From positions 62,001-126,000 of the forward strand of contig NZ_WPIN01000003.1 in assembly GCF_009754945.1 (NCBI RefSeq): a DNA stretch of 64,000 nucleotides. Reading direction: 5' to 3'. Source of the DNA: Spirosoma arboris. GTDB lineage: Bacteria; Bacteroidota; Bacteroidia; Cytophagales; Spirosomataceae. A program made the translations under genes and the position numbers. Position 1 is the first letter of the stretch; every line of letters starts with the position of its first letter. Under the pieces are notes generated by a model. It was not told the origin of the DNA. It ran no database searches and saw nothing but the letters and a program-made list of their open reading frames with translations. Positions 39,279-49,074 of this stretch are shown here, piece by piece.

Positions 39279-39673
39279 ACTAAACAGTCGTTACTAGAGC
39301 CGGTGGATAGAAAGCTCATACAGTGAATAATGAATTAGCTCGTAGAACAAAAGTAGCTATGCGACCACGTATCAACTATTGATACTATCTAGCTGGCCGA
39401 TATGAGGTAATAGCAGGCGCTAATAAGGGGATACTTAACACCACACATCTGTTGATCACTCTCTAACCCGACCGCACCTTCCACAACCGAATGGCCCAAC
39501 ACTACGACCTGCAGATCCCTGATTTCACCTGGGCTAGCTAAGCTCCCCCCGTTCAGACAGCCATCAAGCTCTAAGGTTCAGTAATGTCGCAAAAATTGTA
39601 ACCGTCATATAGAGTATACAATAGAAACTATCCTGCTTTTTTAGCTCCCTAATACCGCCAATTAAACGCCTTT
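39279..39673. other. Intergenic region before the MFS gene
   Basis: 395 bases with no gene recognised. A GC-richer patch around 39470-39545 carries a short open frame beginning MAQHYDLQIPDF that stops after 16 residues and may be a decayed remnant. It must contain the promoters of the divergent genes on both sides. Confidence 0.4.
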
Positions 39674-40975
39674 ATGCAAACCAGGGAAACCAGTAATAAT
39701 GAGGCCGTCAGTAGCCTGTACCGGAACTATGTTCTGATGATGCTGACCCTGGTATATGTCTTCAATTTTGTTGATCGGCAACTTCTTGTCATCCTTCAGG
39801 AATCGATAAAAAAGGAGTTACACTTGTCTGATACTCAGCTTGGGCTACTCTCAGGATTTACGTTTGCTCTATTTTACGTTACCCTGGGCATTCCTATTGC
39901 GCGCCTGGCCGACAAAACGAACCGTAGAAATATTGTGGCCGCATCTCTGGGCCTATGGAGTATTATGACTGCCTGCTCAGGGTTGGTGCGAAATTTCTTC
40001 CAACTGCTATTAGCCCGTATAGGCGTAGGTGTTGGGGAGGCAGGTGGAAGTCCTCCAGCTCATGCCATGATATCCGATTACTTCCCGCCCGAAAAACGGT
40101 CCACGGCCCTTTCTATTTACTCAACAGGCATTTATTTCGGGATATTGACGGGTTTTTTAATGGGTGGTTATCTGAACCAGCATCTTGGCTGGCGAACCGC
40201 TTTTTTTGTGGTGGGTCTACCTGGAATTATTTTTTCAGTGCTGTTTTATGCGTTAGTGAGAGAGCCTCGTCGTGGAGCAACCGATCTAAACCCCGCGCTG
40301 GCAATCGAATCGCCTTCCTTGCGTGAGGTGCTGAAGCGGTTGTATGCAACCAAAACCTTCGTCTATCTGGCACTGGCTACAGGATTGCATGTCTTTTGCC
40401 TCTACGGTGTGAATAATTGGGCGCCCTCTTTTCTATCGAGGCTTCACGGGATGAAGAATTCGGAAATAGGCGCTTTACTCGGTCCAATCTTCGGTATTGG
40501 TGGGGCAGTTGGTTCGTATGCCGGTGGGTTGCTAACCGATTATTTTGGAAAAACAGATAAAAGTCGGTACCTGAAAATTCCAGCTTACGCCATTATCATC
40601 TCTATTCCGTGTGTCACTGGAGCTCTCTTCTTACAGAATACAACCTATTCGCTGATCTGCTTAGGGTTAACTGCGTCTCTTCAAAGCCTGTATTTAGGGC
40701 CCTCTATTGCCGTGTCTCATAGCCTTGTTCCGCCGTCGATGCGTTCGCTTACGTCCGCTATCCTGTTTTTTGTGCTCAACTTGGTGGGGTTGGGTTTCGG
40801 ACCATTGACCGTCGGAGTAATCAGCGATTGGCTCGCTCCATCTCTGGGTAATGAGTCTCTACGATGGGCGATGTCGATTGTAATCGTTATAAGTTTTGGA
40901 TCGACTACCCTCTTTCTCATCGCAGCCAACAAACTGGCGGTCGATTTACGGTTGACGAGTTCAACCTCTCAATAG
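39674..40975 (+). CDS. MFS transporter, spinster-like
   Basis: 433 residues with about 12 membrane helices. The N-terminal signature YVLMMLTLVYVFNFVDRQLL and the loop 2-3 motif GIPIARLADKTNRR, followed by GVGVGEAGGSPPAHAMISDYFPPEKR, mark the spinster-like (Spns) MFS group. Substrates of relatives include sphingolipid-like compounds and organic anions; the one here is unknown. The class C hydrolase gene follows after 79 bases and may share the transcript. Confidence 0.9.
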   Translation: MQTRETSNNEAVSSLYRNYVLMMLTLVYVFNFVDRQLLVILQESIKKELHLSDTQLGLLSGFTFALFYVTLGIPIARLADKTNRRNIVAASLGLWSIMTACSGLVRNFFQLLLARIGVGVGEAGGSPPAHAMISDYFPPEKRSTALSIYSTGIYFGILTGFLMGGYLNQHLGWRTAFFVVGLPGIIFSVLFYALVREPRRGATDLNPALAIESPSLREVLKRLYATKTFVYLALATGLHVFCLYGVNNWAPSFLSRLHGMKNSEIGALLGPIFGIGGAVGSYAGGLLTDYFGKTDKSRYLKIPAYAIIISIPCVTGALFLQNTTYSLICLGLTASLQSLYLGPSIAVSHSLVPPSMRSLTSAILFFVLNLVGLGFGPLTVGVISDWLAPSLGNESLRWAMSIVIVISFGSTTLFLIAANKLAVDLRLTSSTSQ

Positions 40976-41054
40976 GTTTTCGACCCATCGTTGACCTGAA
41001 TCATAACCCCTTACGCGATTCCTTTACATGTCTATTTTTGACAACCAACATACC

Positions 41055-42359
41055 ATGATCCGTTACGTAATCGCCCTGTTTAGTCTATTTGCCTTTATCG
41101 TTTACTCAACTACCGTACAAGCCCAGCCGAAAGTCCTGACTGAAGCGGCTCCTGCGGCTGGGGGCTTTTCTGCTGCCCGCCTTGCCCGCCTGGATGCAGG
41201 TATGGAGGCTTGGGTCAACCAGAAATGGGTGAACGGTTCGGTGGTTCTTATTGCCCGCCACGGTAAAATCGTTTTCTATAAAGCGCATGGGTACAATGAC
41301 CCGACCACGAAAGCACCACTCGACAAAACCGGCATCTTTCGGGTAGCCTCACAAACGAAAGCGCTCACCACCGCGGCCGTAATGATGCTATGGGAAGAAG
41401 GAAAATTTTCGCTGGACGATCCGGTTTCCAAGTTCATTCCATCCTTCGCCAATCAAAAAGTACTGGCTACCTTCAACGCAAAAGACACCACCTATACGAC
41501 CGTTCCTGCTAAACGACCCGTCACGATTCGCGATCTGCTGACTCATACATCGGGGTTGGGCTATCCAGCGATTGGTCCTCCGGCAGAAAGTGCCATTTAT
41601 GCAAAAAGCTACATGACGGGTGGGGTTGGTGTTAAGGGTCAAAAACTTTCCGACGCCATGACCCGCCTGGGTAGCCTGCCACTCTTTTTTCAACCCGGTG
41701 AACAATGGAAGTACGGGTTGAACATGGACGTATTAGGCTATTTAATTGAGAAGTGGTCGGGTATGAACCTGGAAGAGTTTTTTACGAAGCGTATTTGTCA
41801 GCCCCTTGGGATGAAAGATACTTATTTTAACGTGCCACCCGAAAAAGGCGCCAGACTGGTCAATTTTTTCCAGGGTGATTCTACCGGAACGATCAAAAAG
41901 CAGGCATCTGTTTTTGGTGGCTCGCTCGACATGAACTATCCGCTTCAAAAACACGACTATTTTTCGGGTGGTGGTGGCATGTCTACCACTGTTTATGATT
42001 ATGCTATTTTCCTGCAAATGTTGTTAAATGGCGGAGAATATAACGGTGTACGGCTGTTGGCCCGCAATACGGTGCGCCTGATGACTATGAACCAAATTGG
42101 CGACCTTAGCCCCAATATCGGTGACCATGCCAGTGATAATAAATTTGGGTTCGGCTTTTTAGTTATTTCCGAAAACGGAAGCAAATTTACTCCCAGTCAG
42201 GCTGGTACTTATTCCTGGGGTGGCGTGTTTTCAACCTCTTACTGGGTCGACCCTAAAGAAGATATGCTGGTACTGATCTATCGGAATATGTGGGGGCCTT
42301 ATGTATCTAATACAGATAAAGCCTTTAAGCCTTTGGTGTATCAGGCGCTCAATGATTGA
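41055..42359 (+). CDS. Serine hydrolase, class C beta-lactamase family
   Basis: 434 residues from ATG 41055, where a good signal peptide begins (MIRYVIALFSLFAFIVYS, cleavage after VQA). The SxxK motif is ASQTKAL and the YxN-like motif is WKYGLNMDV; a late GGGGMSTTVYDYAIF is typical of the EstB/AmpC-related hydrolases. Relatives are esterases, transesterases or D-aminopeptidases. It lies just after the MFS gene. Confidence 0.88.
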   Translation: MIRYVIALFSLFAFIVYSTTVQAQPKVLTEAAPAAGGFSAARLARLDAGMEAWVNQKWVNGSVVLIARHGKIVFYKAHGYNDPTTKAPLDKTGIFRVASQTKALTTAAVMMLWEEGKFSLDDPVSKFIPSFANQKVLATFNAKDTTYTTVPAKRPVTIRDLLTHTSGLGYPAIGPPAESAIYAKSYMTGGVGVKGQKLSDAMTRLGSLPLFFQPGEQWKYGLNMDVLGYLIEKWSGMNLEEFFTKRICQPLGMKDTYFNVPPEKGARLVNFFQGDSTGTIKKQASVFGGSLDMNYPLQKHDYFSGGGGMSTTVYDYAIFLQMLLNGGEYNGVRLLARNTVRLMTMNQIGDLSPNIGDHASDNKFGFGFLVISENGSKFTPSQAGTYSWGGVFSTSYWVDPKEDMLVLIYRNMWGPYVSNTDKAFKPLVYQALND

Positions 42360-42499
42360 CAACTAAGTGAGTGCTTTCCTGTAAGTGACATATTGAAATT
42401 TCAACTGACATTATATTATCCTTAATTAAGGTCCCAATGTATAGAATTCCGTCTATCTTCAACTCTTAAAATGGACTCTGATTTTTATATTGACTACCT

Positions 42500-42724
42500 A
42501 TGGAAAAAGTCGTTGATTATTCATTGGAATGGGATATAAATCCTAACCGGCCAGATTCCTGGCGTATCGTTATTACGACAGCAAAACATGACACGCCCTT
42601 TAAATTACCCATAAACTCACCCGAAGAATTCCTTGCTGCAGCCTACATGCTGAGTAAATCCTCCGTGTACTATGACCTTAACACAGGCTTATTGGTCGTG
42701 CCACAGCGGCCTGCCGGAACCTGA
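42500..42724 (+). CDS. Hypothetical protein, 74 residues
   Basis: No family recognised. The sequence (MEKVVDYSLEWDINPNRPDSWRIVITTAKHD, later SPEEFLAAAYMLSKSSVYYD) looks like a compact cytoplasmic alpha/beta protein with normal composition. It ends 159 bases before the arabinofuranosidase. Confidence 0.6.
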   Translation: MEKVVDYSLEWDINPNRPDSWRIVITTAKHDTPFKLPINSPEEFLAAAYMLSKSSVYYDLNTGLLVVPQRPAGT

Positions 42725-42883
42725 TCAAATTTCTTTAGTTTGGGGAGCTTAGCTGGCCAAAAAGTCTCTCCTTGTTTGTTGACAAGTGTTAGCGCAAATC
42801 TCCCTTTAATCAAGCCACTGACCGAATCGTATCTGGTTACTCGTAGCCAACTAGTTTTAACGAACTCAATCAAGTTGAAAAGT

Positions 42884-44887
42884 ATGCGCTATGTAGTAGG
42901 GTTATTATTTTTTTTGTTGCAGCCGATTTGTTCATGGGCGCAAAACAAAGTCGTTTTTACCATTCAAGCCAATAAACCAACCGCAACAGTTGCCCCTACT
43001 ATGTGGGGCATATTCTTTGAGGACATCAACCTGGGAGCTGATGGAGGTTTATATGCCGAATTAGTTAAAAATCGCTCCTTTGAATTCGATGCTCCTCTGA
43101 TGGGCTGGAAAATCAACAGCACCAAAGACGTGATGTATGGCTTTTATTTCGGGTCAGCGCTTCAAATCCTCAACCAACCCGACAAAACAGCTACTAATCC
43201 ACGATTCATACGCGTCACGCTTCAACATACGAAAAAAGGGGAGCTTGGCCTGACAAATGAAGGATTCCGGGGCATGGGTATCAAAAAGGATCTACGCTAT
43301 AATTTTTCGGTGCTGTATCGCCAGCAAACTGCAAAGGCAAAACTGCATGTGGCCTTAGTGACCGAAAAAGGCGATACTCTGGCGTCTAGTGTGTTAGCTC
43401 CTGCGCAAACCGATAACCGCTGGCACAAAGGTGAACTGAGTTTTACGGCTAAGGCAACTGAACCCAAAGCCAAATTACAACTCTGGTTTGAAGGCAATGG
43501 CGTGTTGGATCTGGATATGATTTCATTGTTTCCTACCGACACCTGGAAAGGCCGTAAGGGCGGTTTACGAGCAGATTTGGTGCAGTTGTTAGCCGATATG
43601 AAGCCTGGTTTCATTCGCTTTCCCGGTGGCTGTATCGTCGAAGGTCGGGACCTGGCCCAACGCTATCAGTGGAAAAAAACGATTGGCCCGCTAGAGGATC
43701 GAAAACTCATCATCAACCGGTGGAATAATGAAGTGCAGGCTCGACCCGTACCAGATTATTTTCAATCCTTTGGTCTGGGATTCTTTGAGTACTTCCAGCT
43801 CTGCGAAGATCTGGGTGCCGCCCCGTTGCCTATCCTGAATTGTGGCATGGCCTGCCAGGTTAACACGGCCGAGTTGACACCCGTGGAAAGCCTGGACCCG
43901 TATGTACAGGATGCTCTGGATCTGATCGAATTTGCCAATGGCAGTCAGGAAACAAAATGGGGCAGGCTACGAGCCGATTTAGGTCATCCGGCTCCCTTTC
44001 AGTTAACGATGCTGGGCGTAGGCAATGAGAACTTCGGGAGCCCCTACCTCGAACGCTTTAAAGTGTTTCAGGAGGCAGTAAAAAAGCAGTACCCTACCAT
44101 CAAATTGGTTGGCAGTACAGGCCTGCTTTCGGCGGGAGAAGTATTCGATACGACCAATGTCGCCTTACGAAAACTGAATGTGGAGATTGTTGACGAACAC
44201 AATTACAGTGTTCCCCAATGGTTTTTGCAGAACGCTAAGCGGTATGACACCTACGACCGAACGTCTAAAACGAAAGTGTTTGTGGGTGAATATGCGGCCC
44301 AAAGTGTGGGTATGACTGATCTGAATAACAAAAACACCTGGCGGACGGCTCTAACAGAAGCAGCCTACATGACGGGACTTGAACGGAATGCCGATATCGT
44401 TCAGCTAGCCTCCTATGCTCCGCTGCTGGCCCATGTGGATGGCTGGCAATGGAAGCCCGACCTAATCTGGTTCGATAACCTGAGTGTGATGCCTACGCCC
44501 AATTATTATGTGCAGAAGCTGTATGCTACCAACAAAGGAAGCGTGGTAGTACCTATGCTTTACAAAAATAGCCTGCCTGCCACGGGACAGGATAGTTTGT
44601 ATGCATCGGCAACTATCGATAAAGCCACGCAGGAATTAATTCTGAAAGTGGTGAATACCGCCGATAAAGCTCAATCGGCCGAAATAAAGCTCGAAGGGGT
44701 AAAAAAAATAGCCCCAACAGCCAACGTGCTGACATTGCGCCATAACAGTCTGGAAGCAGAGAATACGTTTTTGTCACCCAGGGTCGTGATTCCCGCAGAA
44801 ACGACGCTCCCCACCCAGCCCAAAGCAATCCAGGTTGAGTTGACACCTTATTCGTTGACAATTATTCGGGTGAAGTTATCGAGTTAG
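42884..44887 (+). CDS. Alpha-L-arabinofuranosidase, GH51
   Basis: 667 residues from ATG 42884, which begins a signal peptide (MRYVVGLLFFLLQPICSWAQ); the frame runs further upstream without a plausible start. The catalytic barrel shows GIFFEDINLGADGGLYAELVKNRSFE, PGFIRFPGGCIVEGRDL, the acid/base motif LGVGNENFGSPY and VFVGEYAAQS with the nucleophile Glu. A C-terminal beta-sandwich completes the GH51 layout. A CBM-like beta domain is inserted near residues 85-210. It releases arabinose side chains from plant polysaccharides in the periplasm or outside. Confidence 0.92.
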   Translation: MRYVVGLLFFLLQPICSWAQNKVVFTIQANKPTATVAPTMWGIFFEDINLGADGGLYAELVKNRSFEFDAPLMGWKINSTKDVMYGFYFGSALQILNQPDKTATNPRFIRVTLQHTKKGELGLTNEGFRGMGIKKDLRYNFSVLYRQQTAKAKLHVALVTEKGDTLASSVLAPAQTDNRWHKGELSFTAKATEPKAKLQLWFEGNGVLDLDMISLFPTDTWKGRKGGLRADLVQLLADMKPGFIRFPGGCIVEGRDLAQRYQWKKTIGPLEDRKLIINRWNNEVQARPVPDYFQSFGLGFFEYFQLCEDLGAAPLPILNCGMACQVNTAELTPVESLDPYVQDALDLIEFANGSQETKWGRLRADLGHPAPFQLTMLGVGNENFGSPYLERFKVFQEAVKKQYPTIKLVGSTGLLSAGEVFDTTNVALRKLNVEIVDEHNYSVPQWFLQNAKRYDTYDRTSKTKVFVGEYAAQSVGMTDLNNKNTWRTALTEAAYMTGLERNADIVQLASYAPLLAHVDGWQWKPDLIWFDNLSVMPTPNYYVQKLYATNKGSVVVPMLYKNSLPATGQDSLYASATIDKATQELILKVVNTADKAQSAEIKLEGVKKIAPTANVLTLRHNSLEAENTFLSPRVVIPAETTLPTQPKAIQVELTPYSLTIIRVKLSS

Positions 44888-45000
44888 AATTGACCTCAAG
44901 ATGGGCGCAACTGCATCGGAGGGTATAGCCTTATGGGGCAATTTCTGACCCATATATCCATTCCAAGTGATTATCGGAATTTAACTAGAACAACACATCG

Positions 45001-45390
45001 TTAGTTTGACTCGGCTCGTTCAACGGTTACGGTTGATGATCTGGTAGCGGGATTAACTTCCCCCATCTGCACCTGATTGATTGTAACGGCAGATCGGGGC
45101 TCCACTCGCTGAGAAACAACGTATTTCGCCGAGTCGATGCGGTGGTAATTGGCATCGTAATAATTGAAGCAAACCTGTATCTGATTGTAGCTATGCTGGT
45201 TTGAGGTATTCGTAATGGTAAACTTGTGCTGATTTACCAGCGAATCTGGGTGACCTTGTGTAGCTATAGGCTTCCAGAATACACGGTCAATGAGCAGATC
45301 ATGAACTGCATTGGCTTCGGATTGGTCATTGTGGTTGCCGCTTTGGCAAGCCAGCACCAACAAAAAAAGAAAGAAACAGCTTACTTTCAT
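45001..45390 (-). CDS. Hypothetical lipoprotein
   Basis: 129 residues from ATG 45390 (a second ATG at 45399 adds three). The lipobox is FLLVLACQSG. The mature part is a beta-rich domain with FTITNTSNQHSYNQIQVCFNYYDANYHRIDSAKYVV. No family recognised. It is divergent from the first HSPPPE paralogue, with a 264-base gap between them. Confidence 0.7.
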   Translation of the reverse strand: MKVSCFFLFLLVLACQSGNHNDQSEANAVHDLLIDRVFWKPIATQGHPDSLVNQHKFTITNTSNQHSYNQIQVCFNYYDANYHRIDSAKYVVSQRVEPRSAVTINQVQMGEVNPATRSSTVTVERAESN

Positions 45391-45539
45391 TACATACAAC
45401 AGAGAGCTCCTCTTATTCTGGCTAACAGTATACTACCTGGATTGGGAGACTATACGACTGTCAAAAGTCTGCTGAACCATCACTTTACTCGCCGTTAGGT
45501 TGAGGTTTTCACCCACCTACCAGCCTGACAGTACGAATG

Positions 45540-45567
45540 ACTACGTGTTTTTTGCCTTGAAACAGTC
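45540..45567 (+). promoter_or_regulatory. Shared upstream element, copy 1
   Basis: A 28-base string beginning ACTACGTGTTTTT that matches 22 of 28 positions of the copy at 46636-46663. Both are followed closely by CATTCGA. It lies about 95 bases ahead of the first paralogue. Regulatory role is inferred. Confidence 0.4.
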
Positions 45568-45631
45568 ATTCGAATATGAATTTTCAACCCAGATTTAGCC
45601 GCTGATGCCAACTCTTTTGGTAATTTGGTAT

Positions 45632-45639
45632 TATTTTTG
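45632..45639 (+). promoter_or_regulatory. TAnnTTTG -7 element before paralogue A
   Basis: TATTTTTG lies 24 bases before the ATG at 45664. The other two paralogues have the same element at a similar distance. Confidence 0.5.
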
Positions 45640-45663
45640 GGGTGCGTTTACTTTTAGCAATAA

Positions 45664-46212
45664 ATGAAGAAAGCTGTTTCTATCGGTCTGTTTCTGCTGT
45701 TACTCTATCATATGCTGAGCTATGTGCTGGCGTATGTGAGTATATGGTGGCTGGCAGAGTCTGATTTGTCGGAGCGGCTGTTGGTGTATCGGGCAACGGA
45801 TAGTCTGATTGAATTCCAGGTTCCTATGATCGGGCAATCAAACGATGCCCGTTCAATTGCCCGAACGACTGAGGATGGGTTCAGATACCATGGACATTAC
45901 TACGATGTAGTGAGCCTGGAAATCCGTGACGATACGCTGTTCATTGTAGGAATAGAGTTTAAACGTAAACACCATTCGATTTGGCAGGCTGATTTGTTGT
46001 CGTTCCTCAACGACCATATCTCGGGTGCAGCCGATTCACATCGAAAAGCCAATCAATTTCTCAAATTATTATTGAAGGAATACTCGCCAAATCCGCGAGT
46101 CGTTTTTCGTTTTCTCTCTCTGAGCCGCCAGGAAGCCTGCCGCATTCCAAATGCGATTCATAGGTTTTCATCGCGCGCCCTTCCTGTGCATTCTCCTCCG
46201 CCCGAAGTATAG
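45664..46212 (+). CDS. HSPPPE-tail membrane protein, paralogue A
   Basis: 182 residues. One N-terminal membrane helix (VSIGLFLLLLYHMLSYVLAYVSIWW) is followed by a domain presumably on the periplasmic side. Segments shared with the paralogues at 49297 and 57453 are DLSERLLVYRATDSLIEFQVP, ARTTEDGFRYHGHYY, WQADLLSFLNDH, KANQFLKLLLKEY and the C-terminal LPVHSPPPEV. No family name is recognised. It lies upstream of a FecR-like fragment and a TonB receptor, all on the plus strand, which hints at a role in uptake of a metal or other ligand. That role is inference. Confidence 0.75.
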   Translation: MKKAVSIGLFLLLLYHMLSYVLAYVSIWWLAESDLSERLLVYRATDSLIEFQVPMIGQSNDARSIARTTEDGFRYHGHYYDVVSLEIRDDTLFIVGIEFKRKHHSIWQADLLSFLNDHISGAADSHRKANQFLKLLLKEYSPNPRVVFRFLSLSRQEACRIPNAIHRFSSRALPVHSPPPEV

Positions 46213-46353
46213 TCACTTTCTTTTGTAACACGTTAGTCCAGACCAGTCATTCTGGGTATTGGCTTGTTGCATCTAGCTAGGGCAGCTCTCAGCTATGCCC
46301 TCGGTTCTTTATGCCTTATCTTCAAACCCGTCGCTTTGGCGATCGGTGGTGCT

Positions 46354-46599
46354 ATGTCTATTCCAATCACGAACCAATTGCTCTTCGCTTACTTTGCGGG
46401 TTGTGCAACGGATTTAGAAAAGCAATTCATTGCTGAGTGGGCTAAACACCCATCCAATCGGGAATTGTTTTTTAGCTGTTTAGCTAGTTGGGAAGACCAA
46501 AATCCCCAGTTTAAGGCCGATGTCGATCGCGCTATAGAACAGCACCAGCAACGAATGGCTAGCCGGCCTGACGATACTTCGTCAGCTGGGATGTTTTGA
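46354..46599 (+). CDS. FecR N-terminal-domain-only protein
   Basis: 81 residues from ATG 46354; the frame is open upstream to a TTG at 46264. The sequence LLFAYFAGCATDLEKQFIAEWAKHPSNRELFFSCLASWED matches the cytoplasmic N-terminal helical domain of FecR-type anti-sigma factors, the part that holds the ECF sigma factor. The membrane helix and periplasmic FecR domain are absent, and no FecI sigma gene is nearby. It may be a stand-alone sigma-binding peptide or a remnant. It lies between paralogue A and the TonB receptor. Confidence 0.55.
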   Translation: MSIPITNQLLFAYFAGCATDLEKQFIAEWAKHPSNRELFFSCLASWEDQNPQFKADVDRAIEQHQQRMASRPDDTSSAGMF

Positions 46600-46635
46600 T
46601 GGCTGGTTACGCGCCACAGGGGAGTTTAGGGGCTA

Positions 46636-46663
46636 ACTACGTGTTTTTCATCTCGAAATCGTC
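46636..46663 (+). promoter_or_regulatory. Shared upstream element, copy 2
   Basis: A 28-base string beginning ACTACGTGTTTTT, 64 bases ahead of the TonB receptor start, matching 22 of 28 positions of the copy at 45540-45567. Candidate operator or promoter feature. Confidence 0.4.
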
Positions 46664-46727
46664 CTGATGATGCGCATCATTCGAGCCCTCTTAGTAAAAT
46701 AAATCAATATCAATAAATCATTTGTTC

Positions 46728-48965
46728 ATGAAGCAACTCTTGTTACTGTTTATAAAAGACCCCCTCAGGCTTCTCGTCGCGAGTCTGCTGGGTTATATTG
46801 CCTTCATTCAGCCCGTATCCGTTGCCATCGGTCAAGACAAACCCGCTGGCGACTCCTTACGTGCTCGTACGCTAAACGCCGTTACGGTGAAGGGTGCACG
46901 CTCAATCGTCGTTGAGTCGCTGCCCGAAGTGCATGGTACGTACCTAATGGGTGGCAAACGAAGTGAAGTCATTCGAATCTCCGAGATTGACGCCAATGTT
47001 GCCGAAAAGAACCCCCGGCAAATATTTGCCCGTATTCCCGGCGTATTTATTTACGACATGGATGGCACTGGGAATCAGGTCAATATCTCGACGCGAGGAC
47101 TAGATCCTCACCGATCATGGGAAAATAACATTCGCCAGAACGGGGTCATCACCAACTCGGATATGTACGGCTACCCAGCCAGCCATTACTCGCCCCCAAT
47201 GGAGAGTATGGAGCGGATTGAGTTTGTTCGGGGAATGGGCTCGCTGCAATACGGAGCGCAATTTGGCGGTATGCTCAATTACGTGACCAAAAAGGCTGAT
47301 ACTACGCGCCGATTTGGCTTTGAGACGATTAACTCGGTTGGCACCTATGGCCTGCGGAGTACCTACAATGCGATTGGTGGCCGTGTTGGCAAGTGGACCT
47401 ACTATGCCTATTATTACCGGCGTCATTCGGATGGATACCGGCAAAATAGCAACTCTGACGCTCAAGCACAGTTCGGTACGCTGCAGTATCAGGCTTCGAA
47501 ACGCGTGGGGATAACGGCAGAACTAGGGCGTTCGACGTACACCTACCATATTCCTGGCCCGCTAACGGATGCAATGTTTGCTCAGGACCCACGTCAGTCA
47601 ACCCGGAGCCGCAACTATTTCAACCCGGATATTTACATTCCATCGCTGAAACTGAACTGGAAAATCTCAGATCGGACTAGTCTGCTCTGGACAAACTCAG
47701 CAGTCTTAGGGGCTCGAAATAGCGTTCAGATCGACGCCTTTGCTACCATCCCCGACACAATCAACCGGGCTACAGGCCTCTATAGAAACCGGCAGGTTGA
47801 CGTAGACCACTTCAATAGCTATACAACCGAAGCCCGGATACTACATCGGTATACAATAGGGGGTATTGGAGGAGCTTTAGCCGCAGGTGTTCAATTGATG
47901 AGTACCGATTTGCATCGTCAGCAACTGGGCGTTGGGACAACGGGCAGCGATTTTGATCTTACCCTGACCGCTCCGTTCAAACGGGATCTGCATTACCGAA
48001 CGAAGAACTTTGCTGCTTTTGCCGAAAATCACTTCTATCTGACGGATCGCCTGACGGTTTCACCGGGTATTCGGGTCGAAAGCGGAAAGACCGAGATGCG
48101 TGGTACGATCTCCTATTATGATAACGCCAATCTACCAAGGGACATCAGCCACCATTTTGCGTTGCTGGGCATCAATGCACAGTACAAGCTTTCGAATGAA
48201 GTGAAGCTGTATGGTGGTTGGGCGCAGGCCTATCGGCCAGTCGTGTTTAAGGATATTATTCCTGCATCGGTTTATGAGCGCATCGACAATAATTTGAAGG
48301 ATGCGTATGGCTACAACGCTGAAATTGGCCTCGAAGGCAATTGGCAGGGTTTACATGTGAATGTGACTATCTTCGATCTGCTGTATCGCAATCGGTTGGG
48401 AACCGTTCTATTGACAAATCCGGATGGCGATGGAGTTAATTACATCCTTCGGACGAACATCGGTGATAGCCGGAGTACCGGGGTTGAAGCGCTGATTGAA
48501 ACCCAGTTATTTCGCTCCGAAAAGTTGCTGATCAGCGGCTTTACCTCAACCGCCTTTAACAACGCTCGCTACATAAATGGCCGTGTTTCGACGGGAACAG
48601 AAAACCGAAATGTGACGGGCAATCAGGTGGAGTCGGCTCCTCGCTGGACGTCTCGGAATGGAGTAACTGCTCGCTATGGTTCGGCTAGCTTAACGCTGCA
48701 ATACAGTTATGTTGCCCAAACGTTTTCCGATCCATTGAATACCCCAGTTCCATCAGCCAATGGTGCGGTTGGTCCCGTTCCCGCCTATAGTCTGGTGGAC
48801 CTGAATGGCACGTGGCGCATCAAACGACTACTAACCATTCGGGGAAGTATCAATAACATCCTGAACCAGCAGTACTTCACCAAGCGCCCTACGTTCTATC
48901 CGGGTCCTGGTGTATGGCCTTCCGATGGGCGTAGTGCTCAATTAACAGTTGGGCTAACGCTATAG
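46728..48965 (+). CDS. TonB-dependent receptor, FecA-like
   Basis: 745 residues. An N-terminal membrane-type signal is followed by a TonB-box-like lead (ARTLNAVTVKGARS), a plug domain (VAEKNPRQIFARIPGVFIYDMDGTGNQVNISTRGLDPHRSWEN...RIEFVRGMGSLQYGAQFGG) and a 22-strand barrel ending in an aromatic C-terminal strand AQLTVGLTL. The plug wording fits FecA-like siderophore/iron-citrate receptors. The ATG at 46728 is chosen. It follows paralogue A and the FecR fragment. The ligand is inferred, not shown. Confidence 0.9.
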   Translation: MKQLLLLFIKDPLRLLVASLLGYIAFIQPVSVAIGQDKPAGDSLRARTLNAVTVKGARSIVVESLPEVHGTYLMGGKRSEVIRISEIDANVAEKNPRQIFARIPGVFIYDMDGTGNQVNISTRGLDPHRSWENNIRQNGVITNSDMYGYPASHYSPPMESMERIEFVRGMGSLQYGAQFGGMLNYVTKKADTTRRFGFETINSVGTYGLRSTYNAIGGRVGKWTYYAYYYRRHSDGYRQNSNSDAQAQFGTLQYQASKRVGITAELGRSTYTYHIPGPLTDAMFAQDPRQSTRSRNYFNPDIYIPSLKLNWKISDRTSLLWTNSAVLGARNSVQIDAFATIPDTINRATGLYRNRQVDVDHFNSYTTEARILHRYTIGGIGGALAAGVQLMSTDLHRQQLGVGTTGSDFDLTLTAPFKRDLHYRTKNFAAFAENHFYLTDRLTVSPGIRVESGKTEMRGTISYYDNANLPRDISHHFALLGINAQYKLSNEVKLYGGWAQAYRPVVFKDIIPASVYERIDNNLKDAYGYNAEIGLEGNWQGLHVNVTIFDLLYRNRLGTVLLTNPDGDGVNYILRTNIGDSRSTGVEALIETQLFRSEKLLISGFTSTAFNNARYINGRVSTGTENRNVTGNQVESAPRWTSRNGVTARYGSASLTLQYSYVAQTFSDPLNTPVPSANGAVGPVPAYSLVDLNGTWRIKRLLTIRGSINNILNQQYFTKRPTFYPGPGVWPSDGRSAQLTVGLTL

Positions 48966-48982
48966 CCGGATGTCATATTAGT

Positions 48983-49037
48983 TAACAAGTGGAGGTGCAG
49001 GCTACTGATCATCAGTAGCCTGCACCTCCACTTGTTA
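48983..49037. repeat. 27-bp-stem hairpin after the FecA-like gene
   Basis: Arms 48983-49009 and 49011-49037 are exact reverse complements with a single-base loop. It starts 18 bases after the receptor stop and probably ends its transcript. Confidence 0.9.
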
Positions 49038-49074
49038 TTTATTGGATAGCGAGTGAATTAGTAATCCTCTAAAA

